Below the pieces are notes generated by a model, which searched no databases, was not told the origin of the DNA, and worked only from the letters and a program-made list of their open reading frames with translations. Positions 54,516 to 63,790 of a DNA stretch of 64,000 nt are shown one piece after another. How positions within the stretch are numbered: position 1 is the first letter of the stretch; the number at the start of each line of letters is the position of its first letter. The stretch is from an uncultured Clostridium sp. (lineage in GTDB: Bacteria > Bacillota > Clostridia > Clostridiales > Clostridiaceae), in assembly GCA_900540255.1 (NCBI GenBank), contig UQFE01000010.1, forward strand, positions 15,912 to 79,911, in the 5' to 3' direction. A program made the translations under genes and the position numbers.

Positions 54516-54626
54516 TTAAATTTTATTTTTTTTAGCTTTATAATAAATATTCAATCCCTCAAATGTTGGCTTAACACAATTCTTAATACAATCTTCAACA
54601 TAATCCTTTAAAACATAAATACTCAT
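54516..54626 (-). CDS. Small hypothetical protein (36 residues)
   Basis: MSIYVLKDYVEDCIKNCVKP begins the frame, followed by TFEGLNIYYKAKKNKI and a stop. GAGGTG precedes the ATG by 6 bases. It has two cysteines four residues apart, one helix and a basic tail. It sits in the 328-base gap between DUF2232 and the NERD-like gene. The good ribosome site and non-random composition favour a real gene. Function unknown. Confidence 0.5.
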   Translation of the reverse strand: MSIYVLKDYVEDCIKNCVKPTFEGLNIYYKAKKNKI

Positions 54627-54765
54627 AATTACACCTCTTTTTAAGACATTTTTAATTATTTATGTTTTAATATATGTAATAGGAGTTATGTAAATGACTA
54701 AAAATAAAAAAATGAATAATTTTCCAAAAAGTAGATAATCTAATATTATAAGGAGGTTAACTTTA

Positions 54766-55692
54766 ATGTTACTTATTTTATTTGATATTATTTTATTTAT
54801 TTTTAGAATTATTTTTAACCTTTTAAAATTTATAATAAAAATCACAATTGGTATATTAGCTTTTATCTTAACTAAATCTTTTTTAAGATTCCCATTTTTG
54901 CTTTTTACCATAGGTTTTTTACTTCATATAAACTTTAATACATTAGCTACTATTTATTTTTTATATTTAGCTCACTTATGTGCACTTAAGTTTAATATAT
55001 ATAATAAAATATATATAGATTTAAGCTATTGTTTTAATAAACTTCATAATTGCCACAAAGTTTATCATTGTTTAAAAAGCTTAAAAAATGAAAGTATTGT
55101 ATTAAATAACCTTCATTTAGAAGATAATGATGAAGAAAGTTGTTATATTGATGATTTAGTAATAACCAATAGTTGTGTTTTTATAATTAAAACTTTAAAT
55201 TATCCTTATGATGATTTTTTAAAGACTAAATATTTTAATAAAGATAAATTAAATAATGAAAGCTTGAATAATGATTATGTACTTGATAATAATATATTAA
55301 ATAAATTATCAAATGAATGTATTAAATGCTACAACATTTTATCTGAAATCCTATCTTTTGATATTCCAATTACTAATGTAATTGCACTACCTCAAGATAA
55401 ATTTGTTGTAGCACAAACTAAAGATATCAATACATCAATTGTAAATGCAAAAGATTTACCTTATTTTATTAAAAATAATATAAGCAAAAATAATAAATAT
55501 TCTCCTTTAGAAATAAAAGAATTACTACTTCAAAATAAAAGTTGGAGCTTTGATATTGTATTTAATAAACTTTTTAACTTTATTAACCATAGCAAATTAA
55601 TTATTTTATTTACTTTAACTTTTATTATATTTTATTATATTTATATAACATTTGTAACATACATCTTCTTTAAGTTAGTTAGGAGTTTGTAA
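54766..55692 (+). CDS. Membrane-anchored NERD-like protein
   Basis: The 308-residue protein has two or three N-terminal membrane segments (~1-70: LLILFDIILFIFRIIFNLL, FLRFPFLLFTIGFLLHI). A central domain follows (~100-220), with SIVLNNLHLEDNDEESCYID and DLVITNSCVFIIKTLNY, matching the NERD pattern (hhxxhxxxxxxxxDhVhh...hhhhhEVKxxxG). The Lys-containing catalytic step reads IKTLNY, so activity is uncertain. A final membrane segment precedes the end (LIILFTLTFIIFYYIYITF). AGGAGG precedes the ATG. Its last residues (KLVRSL) run into the first unit of family B repeat B4. Confidence 0.55.
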   Translation: MLLILFDIILFIFRIIFNLLKFIIKITIGILAFILTKSFLRFPFLLFTIGFLLHINFNTLATIYFLYLAHLCALKFNIYNKIYIDLSYCFNKLHNCHKVYHCLKSLKNESIVLNNLHLEDNDEESCYIDDLVITNSCVFIIKTLNYPYDDFLKTKYFNKDKLNNESLNNDYVLDNNILNKLSNECIKCYNILSEILSFDIPITNVIALPQDKFVVAQTKDINTSIVNAKDLPYFIKNNISKNNKYSPLEIKELLLQNKSWSFDIVFNKLFNFINHSKLIILFTLTFIIFYYIYITFVTYIFFKLVRSL

Positions 55693-56011
55693 TAAGTAAT
55701 TTGGAGTGAGTAGTTAGGAGTTTTTAGTTATGGTTGAAACTCCTTATGAAACTAAGCTAGTAAGCTTAAATTACTGACAAGTGACTTTGAATTAGTGACA
55801 AGTGATAAGTGGCAAGTGACAAGCTAAGGTTGAAATTCCTTAGGGAATTTCTTAAAATATATATTTTTTTAAATTCATCCTAAGCTAAATTTATACCTAA
55901 ACTTGCCACTTATAACTTAAAATATATTCTCTAAAATTCAGCCCAAGCTGAATTTTTCCTTAACTTGCCACTTGCCACTTGTCACTTGCCACTTGTCACT
56001 TGCCACTGTTT
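55693..56011 (+). repeat. Family B repeat (B4), longest copy
   Basis: It begins at the TAA of the NERD-like gene (AGTAATTTGGAGTGAGTAG units). It has a duplicated core: AAATTCATCCTAAGCTAAAT near 55870 and AAATTCAGCCCAAGCTGAAT near 55933. It ends in an arm of ACTTGCC/ACTTGTC heptads that stops at the TAG of the convergent 50-residue gene. The left arm carries GTGACAAGTGATAAGTGGCA units. Confidence 0.85.
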
Positions 56012-56164
56012 CTATCCTAGCATTTCATACCCATCCATATTAGCTTGTTTTACTATTTTATTATATACCTCTTTTATTTCATCAGCATTTTTATCAAATG
56101 CTACTGCTTCTACTAATGAATCTAAAACAACAATAATTTCATCTTTATTTAAATTAATATCCAT
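56012..56164 (-). CDS. Small acidic helical protein (50 residues)
   Basis: MDINLNKDEIIVVLDSLVEA starts the protein, then VAFDKNADEIKEVYNKIVKQ and ANMDGYEMLG. Two helices with acidic faces, no cysteine, no membrane segment. AAGGGG precedes the ATG by 8 bases. Its stop coincides with the end of family B repeat B4, the position genes take at every other copy, which supports it as a real gene. Function unknown. Confidence 0.6.
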   Translation of the reverse strand: MDINLNKDEIIVVLDSLVEAVAFDKNADEIKEVYNKIVKQANMDGYEMLG

Positions 56165-56181
56165 ATAATCTACCCCTTAAA

Positions 56182-57960
56182 TTAATGTTTTTTACTAAGC
56201 ATAATAAACTTTTCTATATCTTCTTCAATAGTTTTTAAAGAATTCTTCCAAAATTCCTTATCATGAATATCAATTCCAACCTCTTTAGTTATGTCTGCAA
56301 TTTTATTTTTTCCTGTTATTGATAATAATCTTTCGTACTCACCTACAAAATCTGATCCCTTTTTAAGATATTCAGCATATAATCCTTTTGCAAATAAAAG
56401 TCCAAAAGCATATGGGAAGTTATAATAATTATAATTTGCATCATAATAATGAGGTTTCCAAGCCCACATATATGGATGTAAATAATTTTCATCTAATCCA
56501 TCACCATAAGCTTCCTTTTGAGCATTTAACATAAGTTCTTTAATTCTTTCAACAGTTAATGCACTTTCTTTTCTTTCCTCAAATACAGATTTTTCAAATA
56601 AAAATCTTGAATAAATATCTACAATTACTTGAGTACAATCTGAAATTTCTGTTTCTAATATAGATAATGCTTCTTTTTCTGTTGCATCTTTAATTGCCGC
56701 CTTTTTTATTATTGTTTCGCAAAATGTTGATGCTGTTTCTGCTATTGGCATAGGATAATTTGAATTTAATATAGATTCATTTTTTAAACATTCTCCATGG
56801 AATCCATGACCAAGTTCATGTGCCATAGTAACTACATCCCCAAAACTGCCTCCAAAATTTAATAATATTCTACTTTCCCCTAAAGTGTGAATACCTGCAC
56901 AAAAAGCTCCCCCTACTTTACCTTCTCTTGGTTCAACATCTATCCAATCATTATTTATTGCTTTTTGAGCAAAGTTAGCTAAATCATCACTAAAGGTTTT
57001 AAAGTTTTTAACTATAAACTTTGATGCTTCATCATAAGTAAAATTCATATGTGCATTATTAATTGGTGCATATAAATCATAAAATGGAAGCCCATTTTTA
57101 TGACCTAACATTTCTGCTTTTCTTCTTAAATATTTTCTAAATGCAGGAAGACTTTCTTTCATTGCTTCAATCATTGCATTTAAAGATTCTTCATCCATTT
57201 TAGAATTTAAAAGTGTTTCTTCTAAAGGAGACTTATATCCCCTTATATCACAAATAGTTAATACTTCACCTTTTATTCCATTTAAAGCTGCAGCTACACC
57301 TTCTTCAACTTTCTTATATGACTTTATTTCTGCTTCATAAGCTTTTTTTCTAACTTTTTCACTTTTATCATAAGCCATATTTAAAACAACTGTAAGAGGA
57401 TATTCCTTTACTTTCCCATGCTCTGATATTTCAACAGTTAAAGATGAAATTAAATTATCCTTTAACTTGCTCCAAGCATTTGAGCCTGTATTTTTCATAT
57501 TGGCTATTATATTTTCTTCTTTTTCACTTAATAAATATTTGCTATCTTGCGCTATACTATTTAATAAAAATTTATGTTCTTTTAACAGTTCTGATTTTTC
57601 TATTAGTAAATTTAAGTCTTTTACTCCACTTATATATCTTTCAATTTTAGTAGAACCCTCAACTAAATATGTTAATTTCTTTTCAAATATGTCTGAATTC
57701 TTTAATGCTTCTGAGTCTTTAGTATTTACACTAATACTTAATTCTATAAACACCCCAAGCTTACTTATTAATTCATTTAATTTAATACTTTTCTTTAAAT
57801 ATTCTTCTAATTTTACTATTACATTATCATAATCTTTAGTTGCTTCATCAATCCATTCATTTATACTTGTTATTTCTTCAGTAAGATTATTCATATCATT
57901 TTTAAATTCATTATTTTCAAATGATTGATATAATTCTTTTAAACTCCAATTTAAGCTCAT
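56182..57960 (-). CDS. pepF: Oligoendopeptidase F (M3 family metallopeptidase)
   Basis: A 592-residue zinc peptidase with a helical N-terminal half (typical PepF/M3B) and the zinc motif TMAHELGHGFHGEC (~380-393), the downstream Glu in IAETASTFCET, and the C-terminal YYNFPYAFGLLFAKGLYAEY. It degrades oligopeptides in the cytosol. The length and motif order match the PepF group. The start ATG follows GGGAGG. The 50-residue gene lies 17 bases downstream on the same strand and may be co-transcribed. Confidence 0.93.
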   Translation of the reverse strand: MSLNWSLKELYQSFENNEFKNDMNNLTEEITSINEWIDEATKDYDNVIVKLEEYLKKSIKLNELISKLGVFIELSISVNTKDSEALKNSDIFEKKLTYLVEGSTKIERYISGVKDLNLLIEKSELLKEHKFLLNSIAQDSKYLLSEKEENIIANMKNTGSNAWSKLKDNLISSLTVEISEHGKVKEYPLTVVLNMAYDKSEKVRKKAYEAEIKSYKKVEEGVAAALNGIKGEVLTICDIRGYKSPLEETLLNSKMDEESLNAMIEAMKESLPAFRKYLRRKAEMLGHKNGLPFYDLYAPINNAHMNFTYDEASKFIVKNFKTFSDDLANFAQKAINNDWIDVEPREGKVGGAFCAGIHTLGESRILLNFGGSFGDVVTMAHELGHGFHGECLKNESILNSNYPMPIAETASTFCETIIKKAAIKDATEKEALSILETEISDCTQVIVDIYSRFLFEKSVFEERKESALTVERIKELMLNAQKEAYGDGLDENYLHPYMWAWKPHYYDANYNYYNFPYAFGLLFAKGLYAEYLKKGSDFVGEYERLLSITGKNKIADITKEVGIDIHDKEFWKNSLKTIEEDIEKFIMLSKKH

Positions 57961-58286
57961 CTTATTTCCTCCCTTTAATTTAAATACTTATATTAATTAT
58001 ATACTTATAGGTCAATTTTTTCCAATAAAAATATTATTTAAATATTTTTATTAAAATTATATTATTTTTTTTACATTTAAAGTTTCAATTTATCTTATAA
58101 ATAATTAAACATTACATTAAACCTCTTTAATATATTATCCCCATATACTTAAAATTGATATTTTATATAACCTATATCTATAATAATTCGACTATAAAAG
58201 CTAAAAATAGTTTAATATTCCTAATATTACATGTATAATAAATATAGTAAATTTTGACAAATAAAAATAAGGGGGAATTTTAAATC
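57961..58286. other. 326-base gap without a recognised gene
   Basis: Divergent gap between pepF and the VanZ-domain gene, very A/T-rich with only weak hairpins. No open frame with a ribosome site and neither repeat family is present. Promoters for both genes must lie here but I cannot assign them. Confidence 0.4.
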
Positions 58287-59693
58287 ATGAGGATTTCAAC
58301 AGTAATACAACTTGCAATGCAATATATGCTAGTAGGAATTATAGGTTCAATCTTTGTTATTGGTTTATTTCTAATAGGTTACTTTTTAGTTTATAAAAAG
58401 CTAATGAAAGGTTCTAAGAAATTAAAACTAAGTAAAATAGCACTATGTAGTATATTTTTAATTTATATAACTGTAGTACTTGGAGCAACAATTGGAAGTA
58501 GGGTTTCTAATTATTCAAGTGTAAATTTACACTTGTTTAGTTCATATAAAGATGCATATAATAATTTTTCTTTAGGAGAATGGAGAAATATAATTCTTAA
58601 TATATTAATGTTTGTTCCAATTGGATTTTTACTACCATTACTTTTTAAAAAATGCCAATGTTTTTATATAACTTATTTAGCTGGCTTTTTCCTAACATTA
58701 TTTATAGAAATTCTACAACTTATAACTAAAAGAGGAATATTTGAACTTGATGATATTTTAAATAATACTTTAGGATGTGCCATAGGATATGGAATAATAA
58801 TGATTTTCATATCATTATTTAAAAGAAAAAAATCAAATCAAAAACATACTACTTTAATTACAGCATTTTATCAAATTCCATTAATAATAAGCATTATTTT
58901 TATTAGTGTACTATTTATAAATTATAATAAGCAAGAATTAGGTAATTTATCTATTAACAATAACTATAAAGTAAATATGTCAAAAATAAATTTACATACT
59001 AAGTTAAATCTTGATAATGAATTTAAAAAAGCATATGTTTATGAATCGTATGTTGGAAGTAAAGAAGATGCTATAAATTTAGCTAACAAAATTTTTTCTA
59101 AGTTAAATACAAATATAGATGAGTCACAAAATAATGAATATGATGATACTATAATATTTAAATCTGAAAAAGGTGATTATTCTTTATGGGTAAATTACAA
59201 GGGTCTTACAACTTCGTTTATTAGTTTTAAACAAACAGAAGCTAAAGGTAAAGAAAACTTAACTTATGAGGGAGTACAAGCCATATTAAATGAATTTGAT
59301 ATTGAATTACCTAAAGATGTTGATTTTAAAGATAATGGAGATGGAAATTATTCAATTTCACTAGATATGGTTAAATCAAAAGACCTGTATATTGATGGAG
59401 ATCTAATTTGTACAATAAATGAAAATAATACAGTTTCTAGTTTTACTAATAATATTATTTCTTATAAGCCATATAAAGAATATGATATTTTATCTTTACA
59501 AGAGGCATATAATGAAATTTTAGCAGGTAATTTTAAATTTTATGCTATGCCAAATAAAGTTTCTAATATAGAAGTTATAGATGCTAATTTAATTTACTTA
59601 TTAGATAGTAAGGGATTTTATCAACCTGTTTATGATTTTACAATAAATATTAATGAAAACATTAATCATATATACATATGTGCTTTAAAATAA
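58287..59693 (+). CDS. VanZ-domain membrane protein with extracytoplasmic C-terminal domain
   Basis: The 468-residue protein has an N-terminal membrane part (~1-180) with the VanZ pattern: WRNIILNILMFVPIGFLLPL, FFLTLFIEILQLITKRGIFE, LDDILNNTLGCAIGYGI. Another membrane helix follows (~190-212, PLIISIIFISVLFINY), then a ~250-residue exterior domain of beta-rich type with YEGVQAILNEFDIELP and LQEAYNEILAGNFKFYAMP. The latter resembles YycH/PepSY-like extracellular domains. VanZ proteins affect glycopeptide resistance and envelope properties, but this fusion has no assigned role. GGGGGAA precedes the ATG. Confidence 0.8.
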   Translation: MRISTVIQLAMQYMLVGIIGSIFVIGLFLIGYFLVYKKLMKGSKKLKLSKIALCSIFLIYITVVLGATIGSRVSNYSSVNLHLFSSYKDAYNNFSLGEWRNIILNILMFVPIGFLLPLLFKKCQCFYITYLAGFFLTLFIEILQLITKRGIFELDDILNNTLGCAIGYGIIMIFISLFKRKKSNQKHTTLITAFYQIPLIISIIFISVLFINYNKQELGNLSINNNYKVNMSKINLHTKLNLDNEFKKAYVYESYVGSKEDAINLANKIFSKLNTNIDESQNNEYDDTIIFKSEKGDYSLWVNYKGLTTSFISFKQTEAKGKENLTYEGVQAILNEFDIELPKDVDFKDNGDGNYSISLDMVKSKDLYIDGDLICTINENNTVSSFTNNIISYKPYKEYDILSLQEAYNEILAGNFKFYAMPNKVSNIEVIDANLIYLLDSKGFYQPVYDFTININENINHIYICALK

Positions 59694-59696
59694 AAA

Positions 59697-59783
59697 TGGA
59701 CAATTAAATTATATGCTCCCATTATAGTAAACAGTTAAAATAATAAGACTGTCTACTATAATGGGAGCATATTACTTTGTCCA
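59697..59783. repeat. Long inverted repeat: terminator or miniature mobile element
   Basis: An outer pair TGGACAA/TTGTCCA (59697-59703, 59777-59783), a perfect 19-bp pair ATATGCTCCCATTATAGTA with its complement (59711-59729, 59754-59772) and an inner ACAGT/ACTGT pair. It is 87 bases in total, lying between convergent genes. The terminal TGGAC/GTCCA and the length fit a miniature inverted-repeat element now serving as a terminator. It is unrelated to families M and B. Confidence 0.7.
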
Positions 59784-59811
59784 CTTTTAATATTTTATTA
59801 TCAACTATAAT

Positions 59812-60336
59812 TTAAGCTAATTTTTCATCTATATATTTTAAAAAATTTTTTTGTTCATCTTCATTGTTAAATGCTCTTTTAGGAATATTTAGTGTTTGTG
59901 CTGAAATTAAGTTAATAAATATATTATTTTCTGTTACAATAATATCATCTATAAAATTCCATTGAATTTTACTATACATCCCTTCAATTTCTTCAATTAT
60001 TCCATCTTCTTGTAAAGTTATTTTAGTTTCTCTTACTTGTTTTATAGATTTAGAAAATTCCCTATTTACTAAATCTACAATTGTTTTTTCTCTTCCTCTA
60101 TCAACTATACTATCACTATATGAAAACCAAATAATTAATAATATAGTTGCTACCACTAACACAGGTATATAAAATGGTGATACTATCCTTAATAAATAAA
60201 ATGTTAATGCTACTATAAGAAATGCTATTGATATTTTATATCGAAATTTAGCTTTTTTTAAACTACTAATATCATCATTCTTTAATCTTAGTAATTCTAA
60301 GTAATCATCCATGGTCATTTTAAAAATTATATGCAA
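59812..60336 (-). CDS. YcxB-like membrane protein
   Basis: The 174-residue protein begins HIIFKMTMDDYLELLRLKN, the YcxB-type N-terminus (xxxFxxTxEDYL). A two-segment membrane hairpin covers ~48-90. A soluble C-terminal domain follows with ITLQEDGIIEEIEG, IQWNFIDDIIVTENNIFIN and IPKRAFNNEDEQKNFLKYI, the YcxB C-terminal pattern. The start is TTG at 60336, 8 bases after GAGGAGG, and the family alignment supports it over the ATG six codons in. Divergent from the next gene. Confidence 0.78.
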   Translation of the reverse strand: MHIIFKMTMDDYLELLRLKNDDISSLKKAKFRYKISIAFLIVALTFYLLRIVSPFYIPVLVVATILLIIWFSYSDSIVDRGREKTIVDLVNREFSKSIKQVRETKITLQEDGIIEEIEGMYSKIQWNFIDDIIVTENNIFINLISAQTLNIPKRAFNNEDEQKNFLKYIDEKLA

Positions 60337-60370
60337 TATTAATTCCTCCTCTTCTCTTACATGTAAATAT

Positions 60371-60400
60371 ATTGTATAATTAGTATATTATATATACAAT
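60371..60400. promoter_or_regulatory. Candidate operator ATTGTATA...TATACAAT
   Basis: An 8-bp inverted repeat spaced by 14 A/T-rich bases in the short divergent gap between the YcxB-like gene and the 237-residue gene. The symmetric TTGTATA/TATACAA form is that of GntR-type sites, but the spacing is longer than usual. It probably also overlaps the promoter region. Confidence 0.4.
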
Positions 60401-60421
60401 TAAAATAAAAGGGGGATTTTT

Positions 60422-61135
60422 ATGAATTATAGTAATAAAATAAAATTTAAAGATATAAAAGTAAAAAATAGTAAATTTAAATTAACAATTGTCAACATTA
60501 TGATATTTATATTAACTATTACTGCTATTCTTACTGCTTCATATAAGGATAAGGTTAAGCCTACAACTTTAACATTTAATGATGTTAATAAATTACTTAT
60601 GGATTACACAGTTACAAATCCTATTCTTTATGAAAAAATTAAAAAATTTATGCCAGAAGAAATTTTTTATATTAATAATATTAATATAATAGATAGTGAA
60701 TTTGTAAATTTTAATACTATTAATGCACCTATTTCTATTACTTTAAATTATCCTACAGGAACAGTAAATTGTTTTGCTACTGCTGAAATTCAATATAAAT
60801 ATAAAAAGGGATGGTTTATAAAAGATTTTATTAATGTTAAAACTGATAATTTTATTCCTTTATTTTCTGCTGGTGATATTTTATTAGATACACTTATTAA
60901 TGCAGTTTATTTTGGAGATGGATTTTCATTTAATAATGTTAATTATGAATACACTAAAAGTTATATAGATTCACTTTATGTTATATCTGAAGAAGGAGAT
61001 ACTTCATCTACTTTAGTTAAGGTTGGTTCTTTTAATACTGGTAGAAATGTACACTTTTCTGCTATCCTTTCTTACAACTTTAATGAAAATACATGGGAAC
61101 TTCTAGATTTTCAACCAACTGCCTATACTTATTAA
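60422..61135 (+). CDS. Membrane-anchored hypothetical protein
   Basis: The 237-residue protein has a single N-terminal membrane helix (LTIVNIMIFILTITAILTAS, ~22-41) and an exterior domain rich in beta strands, for example PISITLNYPTGTVNCFATAE, KKGWFIKDFINVKT and HFSAILSYNFNENTWELLDF. The latter two suggest an NTF2-like or DUF4878-type fold. GGGGG precedes the ATG. A terminator follows 40 bases later. No function assigned. Confidence 0.6.
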   Translation: MNYSNKIKFKDIKVKNSKFKLTIVNIMIFILTITAILTASYKDKVKPTTLTFNDVNKLLMDYTVTNPILYEKIKKFMPEEIFYINNINIIDSEFVNFNTINAPISITLNYPTGTVNCFATAEIQYKYKKGWFIKDFINVKTDNFIPLFSAGDILLDTLINAVYFGDGFSFNNVNYEYTKSYIDSLYVISEEGDTSSTLVKVGSFNTGRNVHFSAILSYNFNENTWELLDFQPTAYTY

Positions 61136-61172
61136 ATATACTTATCTTAATAAGTAGAAAAATTAAATTTTA

Positions 61173-61214
61173 TAATAAAAAGTATGTTCCTAGTTAAACA
61201 TACTTTTTATTATA
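61173..61214. terminator. Terminator after the 237-residue gene
   Basis: Stem ATAAAAAGTATGTT/AACATACTTTTTAT with a 7-base loop. Symmetric A and T flanks suit termination in both directions. Confidence 0.75.
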
Positions 61215-61369
61215 TATTTTTTCATGTAATTTTAAAGCAATTTTAATATATTTTAAAAGCTATATTTTTTACAATAAAATACTATAACTAAATCTACTTT
61301 ATTATTTTAAATACTGAAAATCATTATTATCATTAGTCTTATAAATTCATTTTTTTGGTTTTTTACAAA

Positions 61370-61405
61370 AAAAGAAACTGATATCAAATTTTTATATCAG
61401 CCTCT
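61370..61405 (-). terminator. Terminator of the DUF2238 gene
   Basis: On the minus strand, CTGATAT pairs with ATATCAG across a 9-base loop, followed by TTTCTTTTTTT. It is about 20 bases past the stop at 61420. Confidence 0.6.
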
Positions 61406-61419
61406 TTCTTACTTAATTT

Positions 61420-62127
61420 TTATTTTGTCATTTTAACTTGAAGTCTTTCAATCCATCCTTTGTTATATTTTAATGAAATATAACCAATAACACTCATTAT
61501 AAATGCTCCAACTGCATCTACTACTAAATCCATCATAGTATCTGCTAAAGCAGCTCTTCCAATTAAAGGAGTTCCATTTTCTAATGCAAATTTTTGCATA
61601 TTAAGTCCCAATAATCCATCAAATGTATATTCATAAAATTCCCAAACAACACCTAATGTTACTGCAAAACAAAATGAAAATAATGCTACAAAAAGAGGAC
61701 TTAATTCCATTGGTACCTTTTCTGTTTTATTTAATAAAGTAACAATTGAAAAACCTAAAGCACCTATCATTGCTCCACTAAAAGTATGTAATATATTATC
61801 CCAATTTGAAATATTATAATAAAAACTTTTAACTTCTCCTAAATATATTGCTGCATATAAGAATATAGTATATAAAATTATCATATATGATGGAATTGTA
61901 ATTTTAAACTTATTTTCCAATAAAGTTGGCATCATCATTGCAACTATACCTAATATACATTGAGATAACATTAATGCATAATCACTTTTTAAACGTACAA
62001 AAGGTTCTGCTGGATCTGCAACTGTTGGCGCATCTTTTATTACAAAAATTAAAAATATAGCTGTAGAAATTAAAGTAATTAATACAAAATATCCTATTAC
62101 CTTTTGCCAATTAATTTTCTTCTTCAT
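61420..62127 (-). CDS. DUF2238-like membrane protein
   Basis: The 235-residue protein has about six membrane segments. The signature SNWDNILHTFSGAMIGALGF, then GVVWEFYEYTFDGLLGLNMQ and ADTMMDLVVDAVGAFIMSVI matches the family's xWDxxLHxxxGxxxG...WExxExxxD...DTxxDLxxDxxGA pattern of conserved acidic and histidine residues. Function unknown. Located alone on the minus strand, divergent from the asnA leader. Confidence 0.7.
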   Translation of the reverse strand: MKKKINWQKVIGYFVLITLISTAIFLIFVIKDAPTVADPAEPFVRLKSDYALMLSQCILGIVAMMMPTLLENKFKITIPSYMIILYTIFLYAAIYLGEVKSFYYNISNWDNILHTFSGAMIGALGFSIVTLLNKTEKVPMELSPLFVALFSFCFAVTLGVVWEFYEYTFDGLLGLNMQKFALENGTPLIGRAALADTMMDLVVDAVGAFIMSVIGYISLKYNKGWIERLQVKMTK

Positions 62128-62324
62128 TTTACTCTCTCCATTAAAATATTATTTTTAAGTATATATATTTAAATACTCATTTTATATTATATCATGTAAA
62201 AGATAAAATAATATATTATCTTTTCACTAATTACAATTAATTCTTGTTAACTTTTTTAATTTTACTATTTACATGAAATAAAATTTGGTATATTATAATA
62301 TTAATTTAAATTTAAAATACATAA

Positions 62325-62740
62325 TCAGCACTGAAGGAAAGAGTAATTTAAATGATATCTTTAAGCGAGTAAGGGATGGTGTAAGCCTTATAAGATTAGT
62401 TTTTATGAAAAACATTCCTGAGCTTCTAACCGAACAAGTTGAGTATTAAAAGAAACATTCTCTTTTTTATGTTAGAGATATATAAGTCCCATTTGCCAAA
62501 TTAAAATTTTCATCTCTTTAAAAGGAAACATCTCTTCCTTTTGTCAGAGATGTAAGTTCGATTTGCCAAATTAAAATTTGGAATCTCACTTAACTAGGCT
62601 TAGACGGGGTCTTACCGTTATAATGGAACAGTCTTAAATTATTTATTAATTTAGCACTGATTAAGAGGCTTTATGCAAATTAGGTGGTACCGCGGAAGTA
62701 ACCTTTCGTCCTATTAAATTAGGATGAAAGGTTTTTTTAT
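62325..62740 (+). promoter_or_regulatory. Asparagine T-box leader of asnA
   Basis: The conserved T-box word AGGTGGTACCGCGG is at 62682-62695. The terminator stem ACCTTTCgTCCTA/TAGGAtGAAAGGT with T7 follows at 62701-62738. Upstream, Stem I features are visible: GCGAGTAAGGGATGGTGTAAG (distal region, ~62363-62383) and TTCTAACCGAAC, giving AAC at 62428-62430 as the specifier, which matches asparagine. Uncharged tRNA-Asn should stabilise the antiterminator and turn on asnA. The leader is long because it holds a ~65-base duplication. Confidence 0.92.
62453..62588 (+). repeat. Tandem duplication inside the T-box leader
   Basis: Two imperfect copies of a ~65-base segment at 62453-62519 and 62526-62588. 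Shared words: AAACAT(T)CTCTT, TNAGAGAT.TAAGT and ATTTGCCAAATTAAAATTT. Each copy can form its own TCTCTT/AGAGAT hairpin. It falls between Stem I and the antiterminator, in the region of Stems II and III. Confidence 0.75.
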
Positions 62741-62761
62741 ATTATTTAGGAGGTTATTTTT

Positions 62762-63790
62762 ATGACAAAAGAATTAAAATCTAAAGTTTTCATTCCTGAA
62801 AACTACAAATCAAATTTATCATTACTTGAAACTGAAATAGCTATAAAAAAAGTTAAGGATTTCTTTGAAAATAAGCTTGCTGAAACCTTAAATTTAACAA
62901 GAGTTTCTGCTCCACTATTCCTTGAAAATAGTTCAGGTTTAAATGATAACTTAAATGGAATAGAAAGACCTGTCAGCTTTGATATGCTTGCTATTAAAGA
63001 TAGTGAAATAGAAATAGTACATTCTCTTGCAAAATGGAAAAGATTTGCTCTTCATAGATATAATTTTCAACCTGGATATGGTTTATATACAGATATGAAT
63101 GCAATTAGAAGAGATGAGGAATTAGATAACTTACATTCTATTTATGTTGACCAATGGGATTGGGAAAAGGTAATTACTAAAGAAGAAAGAACTGTTGATA
63201 CTTTAAAAAGCACAGTAAAAAAAATATTTTCAGTATTTAAGGCTACTGAAGATTTTGTATCTAAACAATATCCCTCAATAGAAGAAAAAATCTTACCACA
63301 AGAAATTACTTTTATAACTTCTCAAGAATTAGAAGATTTATATCCAAATCTTACTCCTAAAGAAAGAGAAAATGCAATTTGTAAAAAATATAAGGCAGTA
63401 TTTATTCAGGGAATTGGTGATATATTAAAATCTGGTGAAAAACATGATGGAAGAAGCCCTGACTATGATGATTGGACTTTAAATGGAGATATTTTATTTT
63501 ATGACCCATTATTTGATTCAGCAATTGAATTATCTTCTATGGGTATAAGAGTTGATAAAGAAGCTTTAGTTTCTCAATTAAAAAAGGCAAATTGTGAAGA
63601 TAGATGTACTCTTCCATTTCACAAAGCATTGCTTGAAGATAAACTTCCCCTTACTATGGGTGGTGGAATTGGACAATCTAGGATTTGCATGTATTTCTTA
63701 AGAAAAGCTCACATAGGCGAAGTACAAGCTTCTATTTGGGATGAATATACTCATAAAAAATGCGAAGAAGCTGGAATAGAACTACTTTAG
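62762..63790 (+). CDS. asnA: Aspartate-ammonia ligase (asparagine synthetase A)
   Basis: The 342-residue enzyme is related to class II aminoacyl-tRNA synthetases: [101 protein letters not shown] and [20 protein letters not shown]. It makes asparagine from aspartate and ammonia with ATP. AGGAGG precedes the ATG by 8 bases. Controlled by the T-box upstream. Its stop is followed directly by family B repeat B5 and then family M copy M6. Confidence 0.97.
   Translation: MTKELKSKVFIPENYKSNLSLLETEIAIKKVKDFFENKLAETLNLTRVSAPLFLENSSGLNDNLNGIERPVSFDMLAIKDSEIEIVHSLAKWKRFALHRYNFQPGYGLYTDMNAIRRDEELDNLHSIYVDQWDWEKVITKEERTVDTLKSTVKKIFSVFKATEDFVSKQYPSIEEKILPQEITFITSQELEDLYPNLTPKERENAICKKYKAVFIQGIGDILKSGEKHDGRSPDYDDWTLNGDILFYDPLFDSAIELSSMGIRVDKEALVSQLKKANCEDRCTLPFHKALLEDKLPLTMGGGIGQSRICMYFLRKAHIGEVQASIWDEYTHKKCEEAGIELL

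Noticed and set aside
54660..54911. Minus-strand frame opposite the start of the NERD-like gene
   Set aside because: Antisense to membrane-segment codons, no ribosome site; the plus-strand gene has AGGAGG and coherent membrane topology.
55965..56168. Plus-strand open frame over family B repeat B4
   Set aside because: It is made of heptad repeats and the antisense of the 50-residue gene, which has the better ribosome site and composition.
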